Positions 45,074 to 58,085 of a stretch of DNA of 64,000 nt are shown piece after piece. Numbering within the stretch: the first letter of the stretch is position 1; each line of letters opens with the position of its first letter. Source of the stretch: Avena insularis (Eukaryota > Streptophyta > Magnoliopsida > Poales > Poaceae); NCBI GenBank assembly GCA_023614405.1, contig CM042694.1, positions 134,917,711 through 134,981,710 on the forward strand, in the 5' to 3' direction. Under the pieces are notes generated by a model. That model was not told where the DNA came from, did no database searches, and saw only the letters and a program-made list of their open reading frames with translations. Position numbers and translations under genes: made by a program.

Positions 45074-45543
45074 CAAGCCAAAACTTGATCAATAGGTGTA
45101 AGTGGAGGACAATGGAGATGTGGCCACATTATGAAGAATTGAGGGATCTTCATCTATTATGTTTATCAAGCCAAGCCGTGTGGATTATATTGCTTCTATC
45201 ATATTTCCAATGTTCCTCCTTGAGGTAATATGTGCTTAACTCATTACATTGAAAGTTGCTTACCCCTTCTTGTGCATGTGTTAGTTTTGTACCTTGCATA
45301 TTTTTGGATATGTTGTGATTACCACTTACTTATCTTGAGTTATCAAGTATATTTGTGTATGATTGGGTGGCACACCATGTACGTGTGTTTCTTGTGTTGG
45401 AGCCTCTCTTGGATATATTTGTTGTCTTATTTGGCTCTTGTGAGAGATTAATGGACTATCCCATTTTGGGGGAGTGTTATGATTGGGCATTGCACAATCC
45501 TAAAAATGTGCGTACATGAGGAATACTACCTAGTATTGATATT

Positions 45544-46654
45544 TGATACGTCCATTTTGCATCACTATTCCATATCATAATTTACTATTATTTATCGATA
45601 TATTTCATATTAAGAGATGATATTTATGTTATTTCATCTGTTTTTGCAAGGTTGATGACTTTTTGGAGGATGGACCGCTGAAGTCAGGATTCTAATGGAA
45701 AGGGCACTGTTTGGAGGCGAAATTCGTGAAGATCAGAAAATTCTAGAAAATACATGGAAAATCCTATTTTTCTAGAAGACGAAGGATGCCAGAAGGGGGA
45801 GCGGAGATGGGCCACCGGGGGCCCACACCACCCCCTGGCGCGGGCTACCCTAGGCCGCGCCACCAGGTGGTGTGGCCACCCTGGCCCACCTCTGGCTCCC
45901 CCCTTTGGCATATATTATCCCCACGAAACCCTAATACTCGGGGAGCGACTACAGAAAGATTCTGCCACCTCTGCAGGGCGGAAAACTGCAGAGAGAGAAA
46001 GAGCTCTCCGGCAGGCAGAAATCTACCGGAGAAATTCCTTCCCGGAGAGGGGAGATCATCGCCATCAACACCACCATCAAGCTGGACTTCATCGGGATCA
46101 TCATCTCCATCATCATCTCCACCAGCACCATCATCACCACTTCATACCGCTGTAACAATTGGGTTGAATCTTGCATAGTTCTTAGGGGAAACTTTCCCGG
46201 TGTTGATTACTTGTTGTAGTTGATGCTATTGAGTGGAACCATTGAATTATCGTTCATGTTCAGATTGTTACTTATCATTATTTCACCTCTAATCTTGATC
46301 CATATGATGTCTTGTGAGTACTTCGTTTACTTCTTGAGGACATGGCAGAAGTCATGTTGTTAGTAGTGGAATTGTGTTGAGAAAGATTCAATAGTTTGTT
46401 ATTTAGATTGTGGTGTTATTCTTCTAGTGGTGTCATGTGAACATTGACTACATCACACTTCACCTTTATGGGCTTAGGGGAATGCATTGTGTATTTGGCT
46501 ACTAATCGTAGGGGTTGTCGGAGGGACAGAAACCTGAACCCCCGTTAGGAAACCTTTGCACAAGGGAGTGTAGGATCTCAGAGTTTAAAGTTGTGGTTAG
46601 GTTTTTATCTTAATTACTTTCTTGTACTTGCGGATGCTTACAAGGGGTATAATC
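45544..46654 (+). repeat. 5' LTR of Gypsy A, first part
   Basis: Starts tgatacgtccattttgcatc. It contains a near-palindromic GC-rich segment at 45819-45877 (cccacaccaccccctggcg pairing with caccaggtggtgtggcc), a leader-like region with the gaaaccctaatactc signature, and the run of atcatcatctccatc repeats near 46100. It is interrupted after taatc at 46650-46654, the Copia target site. Confidence 0.75.
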
Positions 46655-48308
46655 TGTTGAGTCCGTAGCATAGAAAACAAAAAAATTCCTACGGTGTGAA
46701 CTACATGCCAAGATCTATCTACTAGGTACAAAGCAACGGGTGGACATACATCCAACGAGAACTTACCCTCCAAGACAACGAGTTTTGTTAATGAGTAGGA
46801 ACTCGTGGTTGATGCAGTCGTACACTTGCCGATCTCAAGATCGTGAGGAAGTCCGAGCGCCGCAACTCAGCAGCGCATCCGTACTCATACACACGTTCAA
46901 GCCACCGGACAACCTCCACCTCCTCGCTCCAGCAATCCAGTGGAAGCAGCAACTCCTTCCAGACGAAATGCCTCCGGGAACACGTATCTCGCTAATCTGA
47001 GACCATGGGGGAATAATTCTAGAGGGGGAGAGAGATCCTTCACAAGGAGGTGTGAGGATGAAGGAGGGAATGGGTGGCCTTTTATAGGAGGAGGGGGGTG
47101 CCCCCTCTCTCTCCATGGCCGGCGCATGGGGTGACCCTCACCTCCCCATTCATGTGGTGGTAACCCCTCCACATTAAAATGCCTCTTCACATTCCCTTTT
47201 AAAGTCTCCACTTTAAATGCATTAAATTTCTCCAAATTTAATGCTCTCTCATTTAATAAAACTCTTTTATTAAATTTATTCAGAATTTTTTTAATTGCTT
47301 TAATTAAAAAACATTCACATATAGCCCCTTGCAATATTTCAATATCACATGCAGAACCACTTTCTGCAATTTCACCCGAAACAATTTCCGGTTTCTATTG
47401 AAACAATTCCTGCGCTTTGCAATTCTTTCGTCTGAAACATATGTGCTCCAAAATGGTGTCCGGTAACTCTTAAGTGTGCCACCCTACGGTTCGCGAATAA
47501 TGCAGACATGATCGAGACCCTTCTCCGATCAATAATCAGCAGCGGGACCTGGAGATCCGTACTAACTCCTACACATTCAACGATGACTGCTGTGAGCATG
47601 AGAACCTTTAATGCTTGTAACTAAATCCCTTTGTCTCTCGATATATTACATGTCCAAGATTCGATCATCGGTATCTCCATACCTAGTTTGATCTCGTTAC
47701 CGACATGCACTCTTTTCTCGTTCCCGTGATATAACATTCTAGTGATCACATCACTTGCTTGCAAGCTATCTTAATGTGATATCACCGAGAGGGCCCAGAG
47801 TATATCTATCCGTCATCGGGATTGAAAAATTCTACTCTTGATCCATGATCCTCAACATAACACCTTCGTAGTACTAAACCCATCTTTATAGTCACCCTGT
47901 TACGGTTTGACGTTTGATGTTATCAAGATACTCTTCCGGTGTTAGCAATTAACATGATCTCATGATCTAAGGATAAATATTACTTCGTATGATGTTATAG
48001 CAATATAAACATAATGACTTGATCGTAATGCTATACTTCAGATGAATGTTCATCACATCATTCCACCAATGGTGTGACCTTGTTATTAACAACATCCAAT
48101 GTCCATGATCAGGAAACCTTGATCATCTCGTTAATCAACAAGCTAGTCTATAAGAGAGGCATAACTAGGAACCCTTTTTGTTTATTAAACACACATGTAT
48201 TGATGTTTCCTGATCAATACAATTCTAGCATGTAAAATAAACATCTATCATATATAAGGAATATATAATAACAACTTTATTATTGCCTCTCAGGGCATAT
48301 TTCCTTCA
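46655..48308 (-). repeat. 3' LTR of the Copia element
   Basis: In plus-strand orientation runs from tgttgagtccgtagcat to gggcatatttccttca, 1,654 bases, with TG..CA ends. Nearly colinear with 53380-55034. Differences are concentrated in the first 350 bases; by eye, identity is in the mid-90s percent, not computed. Confidence 0.92.
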
Positions 48309-48321
48309 GTCTCCCACTTGC
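48309..48321 (-). promoter_or_regulatory. Polypurine tract
   Basis: The minus strand reads caagtgggagact just upstream of the 3' LTR start, the expected priming site for plus-strand DNA synthesis. Confidence 0.65.
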
Positions 48322-48341
48322 ACTAGAGACAATAATCTAGT

Positions 48342-51300
48342 TCACATAGTGATAAATCTAACACCCATGGAGTTCTGGTGTTGATCATGTTTTGCCCTAG
48401 GGAGAACTTTAGTCAACGGATCTGCTACATTTAGGTCCGTGTGTACTTTACAAATCTTTATATCTCCATCCTTGACATGCTCGCGGATGGAGTGAAACCG
48501 ACGCTTAATATGCTTGGAATTCTTGTGAGACCTCGATTCCTTTTCGTTGGCTATGGCTCCGTTGTTGTCACAATAGATCACCATTGGGTCCAACGCACTG
48601 GGAACCACACCTAGTTCCGTAATGAACTCTTTCATCCAAACCGCCTCCTGCGCCACTTCTGAAGCAGCAACATATTCCGCCTCCGTCGTTGATCCAGCCA
48701 CCACAGGTTGTTTGGAACTACTCCAACTAACTGCTGCTCCGTTCAAGAGAAATACGTATCCGGATTGAGACTTAGAGTCATCTGGATCGGTGTCAAAGCT
48801 AGCATCGACATAACACTTAGCGACTAGCTCTTCTTCACCTCCGTATATAAGAAACATATCCTTAGTTCTTCTCAAGTAGTTGAGGATGTTCTTTACCGCT
48901 ATCCAGTGTTCCGAACCTGGATCATATTGGTACCTACTAGTCAAACTAATAGCATGTGCCACATTCGGTCTTGTACATAGCATGGCATACATAATAGAGC
49001 CTATGGCCGAGGCATAGGGGATCTTATCCATCATCTCTCTTTCTTCCGTTGTAGCCGGACTTTGAGTCTTACTCAATGTCTTGCCTTGCAACATAGGTAA
49101 GAACCCCTTCTTACTTTCGTCCATATTAAACTTCTTTAATATCTTATCAAGGTATGTACTCTGCGATAGCCCAACTAGGCACCTTGATCTATCTCTATAG
49201 ATTTTAATGCCTAATATATATGACGCTTCACCAAGGTCTTTCATTGAAAATTTGCTATTTAGATAACTTTTAACACTGTTTAAAAGATCTATATCATTTC
49301 CAATCAATAATATGTCATCCACATATAATATCAGAAATGCCACATTGCTCCCACTCACTTTCTTGTAAATACAAGCCTCTCCATAAGTTTGGACAAATCC
49401 AAACTCTTTGATCACCTCATCAAAGCGGAGATTCCAACTCCGGGATGCTTGCTTCAGTCCATAGATGGATCACTAAAGTTTGCATACCTTATTAGCATCC
49501 TTAGGATCGACAAAACCCTTAGGTTGTATCATATACAACTCTTCTTCAATATTACCATTGAGGAACGCAGTTTTGACATCCATCTGCCATATTTCATAAT
49601 CAAAATATGCAGCAATTGCTAACATAATCCTAACCGACTTAAGCATCTCTACGGGAGAGAATGTCTCATCGTAGTCAACTCCTTGAATTTGTCGAAACCC
49701 CTTTGCGACAAGTCGAGCCTTATAGATGGTCACATTACCATCAGCATCAGTTTTTCTTTTGAAAATCCATTTATTCTCAATGGCCTTTCGATCTTGAGGT
49801 AAGTCCACCAAGTTCTAAACTTGGTTCTCGTACATGGATTCCATCTCGGATTTCATGGCTTCCAGCCATTTGTTGGAATCCGGGCTCATCATCGCTTCTT
49901 CATACGTCACAGGGTCATCCATTTGATCAACCATGAAATTCACAACAATATTGCCGTACAGTTCAAGAGTTGCACGTGTCCTGCTTGACCTGCGAGGTTC
50001 GGTAGTGTCCTCTTTCGGAGTTTCATGATCATTATCATTAGCTCTCTCTTCATCAGGTGAAGTCAACTCCGAAACAACTTCCGGTGCTGCGCCACTCGCC
50101 ATTCCATGAAGAGAAGGTTCAATAACCTCTTCGAGTTCTACCTTCCGACTACTCACACCTTTTGCGAGAAACTCCTTCTCAAGAAAGGATCCATTCTTGG
50201 CAACAAAAACCTTGCCCTCGGATCTGTGATAGAAGGTATACCCAATTGTTTCCTTAGGGTATCCTATGAAGACGCATTTTTCCGCTTTGGGTTCGAGTTT
50301 ATCTGGTTGAAGTTTCTTCACATAAACATCGCATCCCCAAACTTTAAGAAATGACAGCTTAGGTTTGTTTCCAAACCATAATTCATACGGTGTCGTTTCA
50401 ACGGATTTAGATGGTGCCCGATTTAAAGTGAATGCAGCTATTTCTAGTGCATAACCACAAAATTACAGTGGCAAGTTAGTCAGAGACATCATAGATCGAA
50501 CCATATCCAATAAGGTATGATTACGACGTTCCGACGCACCATTACGTTGTGGTGTTCCGGTAGGCGTGAGTTGTGAAACTATTCCACACTCTTTCATGTG
50601 TGTGCTAAACTCGTAACTTAGATACTCTCCTCCACAGTCAGACCGTAGAAATTTGATCTTTCTATTACGATGATTTTCCACTTCATTCTGAAATTCCTTG
50701 AACTTTTCAAAAGTTTCAGACTTGTGTTTCATCAAATAGATATACCCGTATCTACTCAAATCATCCGTGAAAGTAACAAAATAACGATATCCACCTCGCG
50801 CCGACACACTCATTGTTCCACACACATCAGTATGTATGATTTCCAATAGATCTGTCGCCCGTTCCATTGAACCGGAAAACGGCGTTCTAGTCATCTTGCC
50901 CATAAGGCATGGCTCACATGTATCAAATGATTCAAAATCAAGTGATTCCAAAATTCATCAAAATGGAGTTTCTTCATGCGTTTAACGCCAATATGACCTA
51001 GACGGCAGTGCCACATATATGCAGATATATCATCATCAAGTTTAATCTTTTTAGCATTAACATTATGAATGTGTGTAATATTACTATCGAGATCTATCAG
51101 AAATAAACCATTCAACATAGGTGCATGACCATAAAAGGTATCATTCTTATAAATCGAACAACCATTGTTTTCAGATTTAAAGGAGTGACCACTTTGCATC
51201 AAACACGATCCAGATACAATGTTCATGCTCAGTGCAGGCACTAAATAACAATTATTTAGGTTTATAACTAATCCCGATGGCAAATGGAGAGGTAGCATCC

Positions 51301-52318
51301 CGATGGCGATCACATCAACTTTTGATCCATTGCCGACCCGCATCCTGACCTCATCCCTTGCTAGTTGTTGCTTGTTCCGTAGCCCCTGAACCGAGTTACA
51401 TATATTAGCAACCAATCCCGTATCAAATACCCAGGTGCTACTGCGAGTACTAGTCAAGTACACATCAATAACATGTATATCACATATACCTTTGTTTGCC
51501 TTGCCGGACTTCTTGTCCGCCAAATACTTGGGGCAGTTGCGCTTCCAATGGCCAGTCCCCTTACAATAGTAGCACTCGGTGTCAGACTTAGGGCCAGCTC
51601 GGGGTTTCTTTTCAGGCGTGGCAACAGAATTGCCACCCTTCTTTCCCTTGTGCTTGCCTTTCTTGTCTTTCTTGAAACCGGTGGTCCTATTGATCATCAA
51701 CACTTGATGTTCTTTCCTAATCTCCACTTCTGCAGTCTTACGCATTGGCAGAAGCTCGGGAAGATACTTCTTCATGCCCTGCATATTATAGTTCGTCACG
51801 AAGCTCTTGTAGCTAGGTGGCAGAGATTGGAGAACATGATGTATGCCTAAGTCAATGGGAATAGTTATTCCCAAGGACACAAGCTTATCGGTGTACCCAG
51901 ACATTTTGAGTACGTGCTCACTAACGGAGCTGTTTTCCTCCATCATGCAGCTAAAGAACTTTTCTGTAGCATTATAAATCTCTACGGCAGCATGGGTATC
52001 GAAAATCATTTTCAATTCTCCCATGGTATCAAAGGCATTGCCATTTTTGAAACGTTTTCGAAGTTCTGGCTCTAGCCCATACAGTATGCCGCAATGAACT
52101 AAGTTCTGGTCCTCCTGACGAGTCACATAGACATTCTTTTTCTCGTTAGGGGCATCAGGAGTTGGTGGGGGGCCTAGCGGCGCGTCTAGCACATATTTCT
52201 TTTGTGCAGCAGTGAGGAGAATCCTCAAATTCATAGCCCAGTTGGTGAAGTTGCTACCATTTGCATCAAGTTTCTCTTTCTCCATGAACACATTGAAATT
52301 AAAAGCAGGTGGTGCCAT
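48342..52318 (-). pseudogene. Copia gag-pol polyprotein, inactivated
   Basis: Domain order on the minus strand: gag from MAPPAFNFNVF at 52318; zinc knuckle CYYCKGTGHWKRNC; protease with FDTGLVANIC; pre-integrase HCRLGHIGVKRM; integrase with the GGYRYFVTFTDD and SDCGGEY region; reverse transcriptase with KARLVAKGF, QMDVKTAFLNG and LYVDDILLIGND; RNase H with YVDASFDTD and SKHIKRRFH; end at 48342. A one-base frameshift near 50950 separates gag/protease from integrase. In-frame stops follow at 50463-50465, 49815-49817 and a double stop at about 49470-49475. The stops at 49815 and 49470 look like single G-to-A or C-to-T changes from Trp, Gln or Arg codons. Confidence 0.93.
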
Positions 52319-53365
52319 CTCAACAGAATTTGTAAAGTTTATTTAGACTAAGTTTATGATAGATTGAGTTCAACTAATCCAAATTACTAATGAACTCCCA
52401 CTCAAAAACGACATCCCTCGTGTCCTTTTGGTGATTACATGAACCAAATCCACTACACCAAGTCCGATCATCACGTGAGTTGATGTAGCTTCAAAGGCGA
52501 GCATCTATATGGGCATCATATCAACTATATGACTCATGCTTAACCTTTCGGTCCATGTTCCGAGGCCATGTCTGTACATGCTAGGCTCGCCAAGTAAGAA
52601 CCTTAGTATTCGCGTGTGTAAAACTGTCTTACACCCGTTCCTATGAAAGCGTAGATTCGAGTACACCCGATCATCACATGATGTCTCGAAACGCGATCCA
52701 CAAAACGGTGCATACTTAAGGAAGAACACATTTTTATATTGATATCTAAATGAGGGATCATCTTATAATGCTACCAAAAGCGCCAAACTAGTAGTATAAG
52801 ATGCTAACATCTAATGTGTAAAGTGAGATGATATGGTCCATGCATTTGATCTCTATCACTTGCATCGTGGTATGATCTCTATCATTCCTTTGTGTGTAAG
52901 GCCAAGGTCTATGGAACTTACACGTTCAGTGTGTTGTAAGAGTATCTATTATACATCTACTTACAACAATACCATATCAATACACTAGCCCATCAACGAT
53001 CTAAACTAGACGCCTCTAATTTATCAATTGCAAGTTTTACGTGGCTTAGGGCTTTCGGAGATAGAACCGTTCTCACCTACGAACATGAACCACAACGAGG
53101 ATAACTAAGTTATTAGCAACTCGTTGTAAATCAGATATTGACTATAGTAGGAGAGACAGGCACCCGCTAGCCACTTATGCAAAACAAGTTGCACGTCAGT
53201 CGTGGAACCGGTCTCATGTACGATGACATGTAAGGTTGGTCCGGGCCGCTTCATCCCACTATGCCACCAATATCCAAAATACATAGAGGATCCAATAACA
53301 TGATCATCATCACCCACATATAAACATATGTGTACTACCCGTGCAAAGCACCTACGCATAGATCA

Positions 53366-53378
53366 GGCTCTGATACCA
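53366..53378 (-). promoter_or_regulatory. Primer binding site (initiator Met tRNA)
   Basis: The minus strand reads tggtatcagagcc, an exact match to the site used by plant Copia elements, one base inside the 5' LTR boundary at 53380. Confidence 0.88.
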
Positions 53379-53379
53379 C

Positions 53380-55034
53380 TGTTGAGTCCGCGGCATAGAA
53401 AACAAAAAAATTCCTACGGTGTGAACTACACGCCAAGATCTATCTACTAGGTACAAAACAACGGGTGGACATACATCCAACGAGAACTTACCCTCGAAGA
53501 CAACGAGTTTTGTTAACGAGTAGGAACTCGTGGTTGATGTAGTCATACACTTGCCGATCTCAAGATCGTGAGGAAGTCTGAGCGTCGCAACTCAGCAGCG
53601 CATCCGTACTCGCACACACGTTCAAGCCACCGGAAAACCTCCACCTCCTCACTCCAGCGATCCAGCGGAAGAAGCAACTCCTTCCAGACGAAATGCCACC
53701 GGGAACATGTATCTCGCTAATCCGAGACCATGGGGGGATAATTCTAGAGGGGGAGAGAGATCCTTCACAAGGAGGTGTGAGGATGAAGGAGGGAATGGGT
53801 GGCCTTTTATAGGAGGAGGGGGTGCCCCCTCTCTCCATGGCCGTCGCATGGGGGGGTGACCCCTCACCTCCCCATTCATGTGGTGGTAACCCCTCCACAT
53901 TAAAATGCCTCTGCATATTCCCTTGGAAAGTCGCCACTTTAAATGCCTTACATTTCTCCAACTTTAATGCTCTCTCATTTAATAAAACTCTTTTATTAAA
54001 TTTATTCAGAATTTTGTTAATTACTTTAATTAACAAACATTCACATATAGCCCCTTGCAATATTTCAATATCACATGCAAAACCACTTTCTGCAATTTCA
54101 CCCGAAACAATTTCTGGTTTCTATTGAAACAATTCCTGCACTTTGCAATTCTTTTATCTGAAACATATGTGCTCCAAAATGGTGTCCGGTAAATCTTAAG
54201 TGTGCCACCCTACGGTTTGCGAATAATGCAGACATGATCGAGACCCTTCTCCGATCAATAATCAGCAGCGGGACCTGGAGATCCGTACTGACTCCTACAC
54301 ATTCAACGATGACTTCTGTGATCATGAGAACCTTTAACGCTTGTAACTAAATCCCTTTGTCTCTCGATATATTACATGTCCGAGATTCGATCATCGGTAT
54401 CTCCATACCTAGTTTGATCTCGTTACCGACATGCACTCTTTTCTTGTTCCCGTGATATAACATTCTAGTGATCACATCACTTGCTTGGAAGCTATCTTAA
54501 TGTGATATAACCGAGAGGGCCTAGAGTATATCTATCCGTCATCGGGATTGACAAATTCCACTCTTGATCCATGAGCCTCAACATAACACCTTCGTAGTAC
54601 TGAACCCATCTTTATAGTCACGTTGTTACGGTGTGACGTTTGATGTTATCAAGATACTCTTCCGGTGTTAGCAATTAACATGATCTCATGGTCTAAGGAT
54701 AAAGATTACTTCATATGATGTTATAGCAATATAAACATAATGACTTGATCGTAATGCTATACTTCGGATGAATGTTCATCACATCATTCCACCAATGGTG
54801 TGACCTTGTTATTAACAACATCCAATGTCCATGATCAAGAAACCTTGATCATCTTGTTAATCAACAAGCTAGTCTATAAGAGAGGCATAACTAGGAACCC
54901 TTTTTGTTTATTAAACACACATGTATTGATGTTTCCTGATCAATACAATTCTAGCATGTAAAATAAACATCTATCATATATAAGGAATATATAATAACAA
55001 CTTTATTATTGCCTCTTAGGGCATATTTCCTTGA
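53380..55034 (-). repeat. 5' LTR of the Copia element
   Basis: In plus-strand orientation starts tgttgagtccgcggcat and ends gcatatttccttga. The last dinucleotide is GA instead of CA, so the outer TG of the 5' LTR has mutated (minus strand TC). The adjacent taatc at 55035-55039 confirms the boundary despite this change. Confidence 0.9.
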
Positions 55035-55437
55035 TAATCACAAGTATGTATTAGTCCTAGGAAGGTCAGTACATTAGCACAGGTTCACCCACACAACACT
55101 TATCAAACTAAAGAAGATTAATCAACTATATGAAATGAAAGCACTTGACGATATTCCCATGTGTCCTCGAGAATGTTTGGTCATCTTAAGTAATACAACC
55201 GGCTTGTCCTTTGCTAAAGAAAGGATTGGGCCACTTGCTTCAATTATTATTATTGTCTTTTATTTACTTGTACTTTATTTATCTGCATTATCAAAAAACC
55301 CTAAAAATCCGTTTGCTAAGTATTTACAGAGAATTCCTGCTCCAAGCCACTCGTCAACACCTTCCGCCCCTCGTTGGGTTCGACACTCTTACTTATCAAA
55401 AATACTACGATACACCCCATATACTTGTGGGTCATCA
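55035..55437 (+). repeat. 5' LTR of Gypsy A, second part
   Basis: Continues the LTR broken at 46654; the first five bases are the duplicated taatc. It contains a transcript-leader-like end (cttccgcccctcgttgggttcgacactctt) and finishes gtgggtcatca, followed by agactattttc and the primer binding site. Confidence 0.7.
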
Positions 55438-55448
55438 AGACTATTTTC

Positions 55449-55466
55449 TGGCGCCGTTGCTGGGGA
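55449..55466 (+). promoter_or_regulatory. Gypsy primer binding site
   Basis: tggcgccgttgctgggga, the priming motif typical of Triticeae Gypsy elements. The same motif recurs in element B at 61444-61461. Confidence 0.75.
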
Positions 55467-55671
55467 GTTAAGCACTATTGGAGAGTGGAACTGGTAAAGG
55501 AAACTTCTACTGTGAGTATTGTTTATTTTTATTAGTTACTTTATTCTCAATATGGATAATTAACTTAGTTTCTTATTCTGTAATGCTACTACCACTACTA
55601 AGGTAGTAGATGAATCTACACCTGCTGAAAATGATACTTTTAAAATACCTACAAGAATTATTGATCGTGTT

Positions 55672-56211
55672 ATGGATAACTATTATGTTGGAGATGGAAC
55701 TGTCCATCCCGGTGATCATTTGCTCTTTATACACGAATTATGCGGGTTGTTCAAGTGTGCAAGTATTACAACAGATCAAGTCAAGAAGAAGTTATTCTCA
55801 TTATCACTAAAAGGAAGAGCTGAGGAATGGTACAAGCTGCTGAAGAATGGTCAAGCTCTTGAATGGCAGGAAGTAGTACCTCTCTTTTATTCAAAATTTT
55901 ATCCTCCTAGTGAGATTCATAAAGATCGGAATCAAATATACAACTTTTGGCCTCTTGATGGAGAAAGTACAGCTCAAGCTTGGGGGAGAATGAAGTTATT
56001 AATGCTCAAATGTCCTATTCATGAGCTCCCCAATAATATTATTATGAATAACTTTTATGCAAGGCTTTCTCTTCATGATAAGGATCTATTGGATGCTTCT
56101 TGTGCTGGATCATTTACATGCATGGAAGAAGGAGCTAAATGGGATCTTCTAGACCATATCAAGACAATGCTAAAGCATGGGAGAATGATAAAGGAAGAAA
56201 GTCAGGTATAA
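55672..56211 (+). pseudogene. Gypsy gag (Retrotrans_gag) remnant
   Basis: 179 residues. KKLFSLSLKGRAEEWYKLL, W.EVVPLFYSKFYPP, R.QIYNFWP.DGES.AQAWGR and CPIHELP.NIIM.NFYARLS follow the Retrotrans_gag pattern of Gypsy elements. The normal continuation is displaced to another frame after 56190 (INYDYECI, YGLDSQA and AFASYIEIPKK at 56210-56354), so at least one frameshift has occurred. Confidence 0.75.
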
Positions 56212-56459
56212 ATTATGATTATGAATGCATTAAATCTTCTATGGGAACTGATGACTTTCGTAATATTAGTAATGCTTATGGTCTAGACTCTCAAGCTACT
56301 GCAACTTATTTCAAGGCTTTTGCTTCCTATATTGAAATTCCTAAAAAGAAATAGAATAAGTATCATGAGCCATATAAAGATATTGTTAATAATGTTCCTG
56401 CAAGAAATACTGAAGTTTATATTACTAATCATGTTTTACCTGAACCTTACATTGAGAAA

Positions 56460-56996
56460 ATGCCTTTTTCAGTTAAGATAAAGGAACATTCTATGATAGC
56501 TAGTATGGGTAATGAAACTACAAATAAAGTTGTTGAACCTGATGAACAAATAGCTATTGAACCTGTAATAGCAAATGTGAAAGACTTTGTCACTAAATAT
56601 GTAGAAGATGGACACACTATCCTCTGTAAGGATACTTCTAATATTGTTTCACAAAGTAGTGTTATGAGAGCTAGTGTCCCTGTGTTTTTTGTTAGAATAA
56701 GTGATCATTGCTATAGTGGTTCATGTGATAGTTATATCGTTAAATTTATGCATGATACTGAAAGTTATTATGAGAGAGGGAAAAGTGTTCTTATGCATCT
56801 CAATAATATTAAGTTTCCTTGCTTTATGCTAAAAGTCTTTATGTTACATCTGTTTTGCCTTCCTATGCTAGCAGCCTCTGGTTTCAAAAATTTATTTTCT
56901 TACAAAGTTCCCTTGCATAGGAAGTGGGTTAGACTTAAACACGTGTATTTTTGCTTCTTGATGCTCTCTTTCACTTCAATTCATAATCTTATGTGA
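56460..56996 (+). pseudogene. Gypsy protease-region remnant
   Basis: 178 residues in the position of the aspartic protease. VKDFVTKYVEDGHTILCKD and VPVFFVRISDHCYSGSCD lead up to where a catalytic D-[TI]-G-A triad is expected, but the triad is absent and the sequence jumps to unrelated residues (SYIVKFMHD). A deletion has probably removed the active site and the downstream polymerase region. Confidence 0.6.
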
Positions 56997-57862
56997 GCAT
57001 TATTGAAATTATCATGCCCACCTTAATGGCTATAAAGAAAGAGATTTTTGGGAGACAACCCAATATATTTTTGCTTTCAGTTTTTGTTTATTTGAGTCTT
57101 GGAAGTTATTGCTTCTGCAATAACCTCTTCTTATCCTTTTTGTTTAGTTTTTTGTGTCAAGATCAACCTCTAATGAGAGAGAAGTAATATTTGGGGAAGT
57201 TGTTATCCCGAAACAGATTTTTGTGCTTCGCTATAAAAAATCGTAAAAAATCCCTGAATGTCGTACTGATCTATAATTTTTTTGTGTGCATGCCCCAGGT
57301 TATTATTTAACTTTCATTAGTTTTGCACTTTTTGATTTGAGCAATAGAAGATTTTCAAAAAAATTGATCTTTACCTGTTGGTCTGTTTTGATAGATTTTT
57401 GGTACTCTTGGATTTGCTTCTTTATATCGATTTCCTTTTTGAATTCCTTTTTGGGCTTTTGGAAGGAGTTGCTACAGTAGCTTATGTTTTGATGGATTTC
57501 AGTTGAAATTGATCTTAAAAGGTTTATTACCTCGCATGCACTAATGTTGCTGATGAGAATTGTGCAAAGTTTTGTGTGAAAGAAATTTACAGGTTGTAGG
57601 AGAAAATGGTGTAATAAGATGGTGAATGGTTAAATGACTCAAACAATATGTTTAAGAGGATGAAGATATTGATGTTATTCAAGCGGTGACTCCAGAAGAA
57701 TTTATTAAATGTCAAGCTCAGAGACCTGTAGAGTCCGTTTTCGAATAGGTAACTGTTCTAGTAAGAAAAGGTCCGCGAAAAATCTTTCAATTTATATTTT
57801 TCCAGTTTTTATCTAACATGGAAAGTAATGAGTCGAAAAGGGGACGGAAACGGAGCCCGGGT

Positions 57863-57920
57863 GGCTCACACCACCCCGTGGCACGGGCCCACCTGGTCGT
57901 GCCACCAGGGGGTGGGGCCA
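57863..57920. repeat. GC-rich imperfect palindrome in Gypsy A interior
   Basis: cacaccaccccgtggcacgg pairs with cgtgccaccagggggtgggg. Equivalent palindromes lie at 45819-45877 (LTR of A) and 60111-60149 (LTR of B), an unusual recurrence in both LTR and internal contexts. Confidence 0.6.
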
Positions 57921-58085
57921 CCCTGGAGCCCGTCTCCGACCCGTTTTCTCCCAGTACCTTCCTTTTGTTGTAAAAAATCATAATATATAATCCTCTGGAT
58001 ACCCCGAGGTTCATATATCATGTTCTCATGTGTTTTCGTTTTGATTTGTTTCTGCCAGGAACTATTCTTAAAGTTTAGAAGCACA

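Larger units (their letters stand above)
46655..55034 (-). mobile_element. Complete but defective Copia retrotransposon
   Basis: Both LTRs, the primer binding site, the polypurine tract and all coding domains are present in order on the minus strand. The 5 bp target duplication taatc is perfect (46650-46654 and 55035-55039). Size is 8.4 kb with LTRs of about 1.65 kb, as in the BARE/Angela/WIS group. About 1 kb of untranslated leader (52319-53365) separates the primer site from gag. Gag-pol is disabled by one frameshift and several stops. The insertion site is inside the 5' LTR of Gypsy A. Confidence 0.92.

Noticed and set aside
49389..49622. Plus-strand frame within the Copia reverse transcriptase
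   Set aside because: It is the complement of the reverse transcriptase coding strand.
52319..53365. Possible extra gene between the Copia 5' LTR and gag
   Set aside because: The position and lack of conserved coding features fit the untranslated leader of BARE/Angela-type elements.
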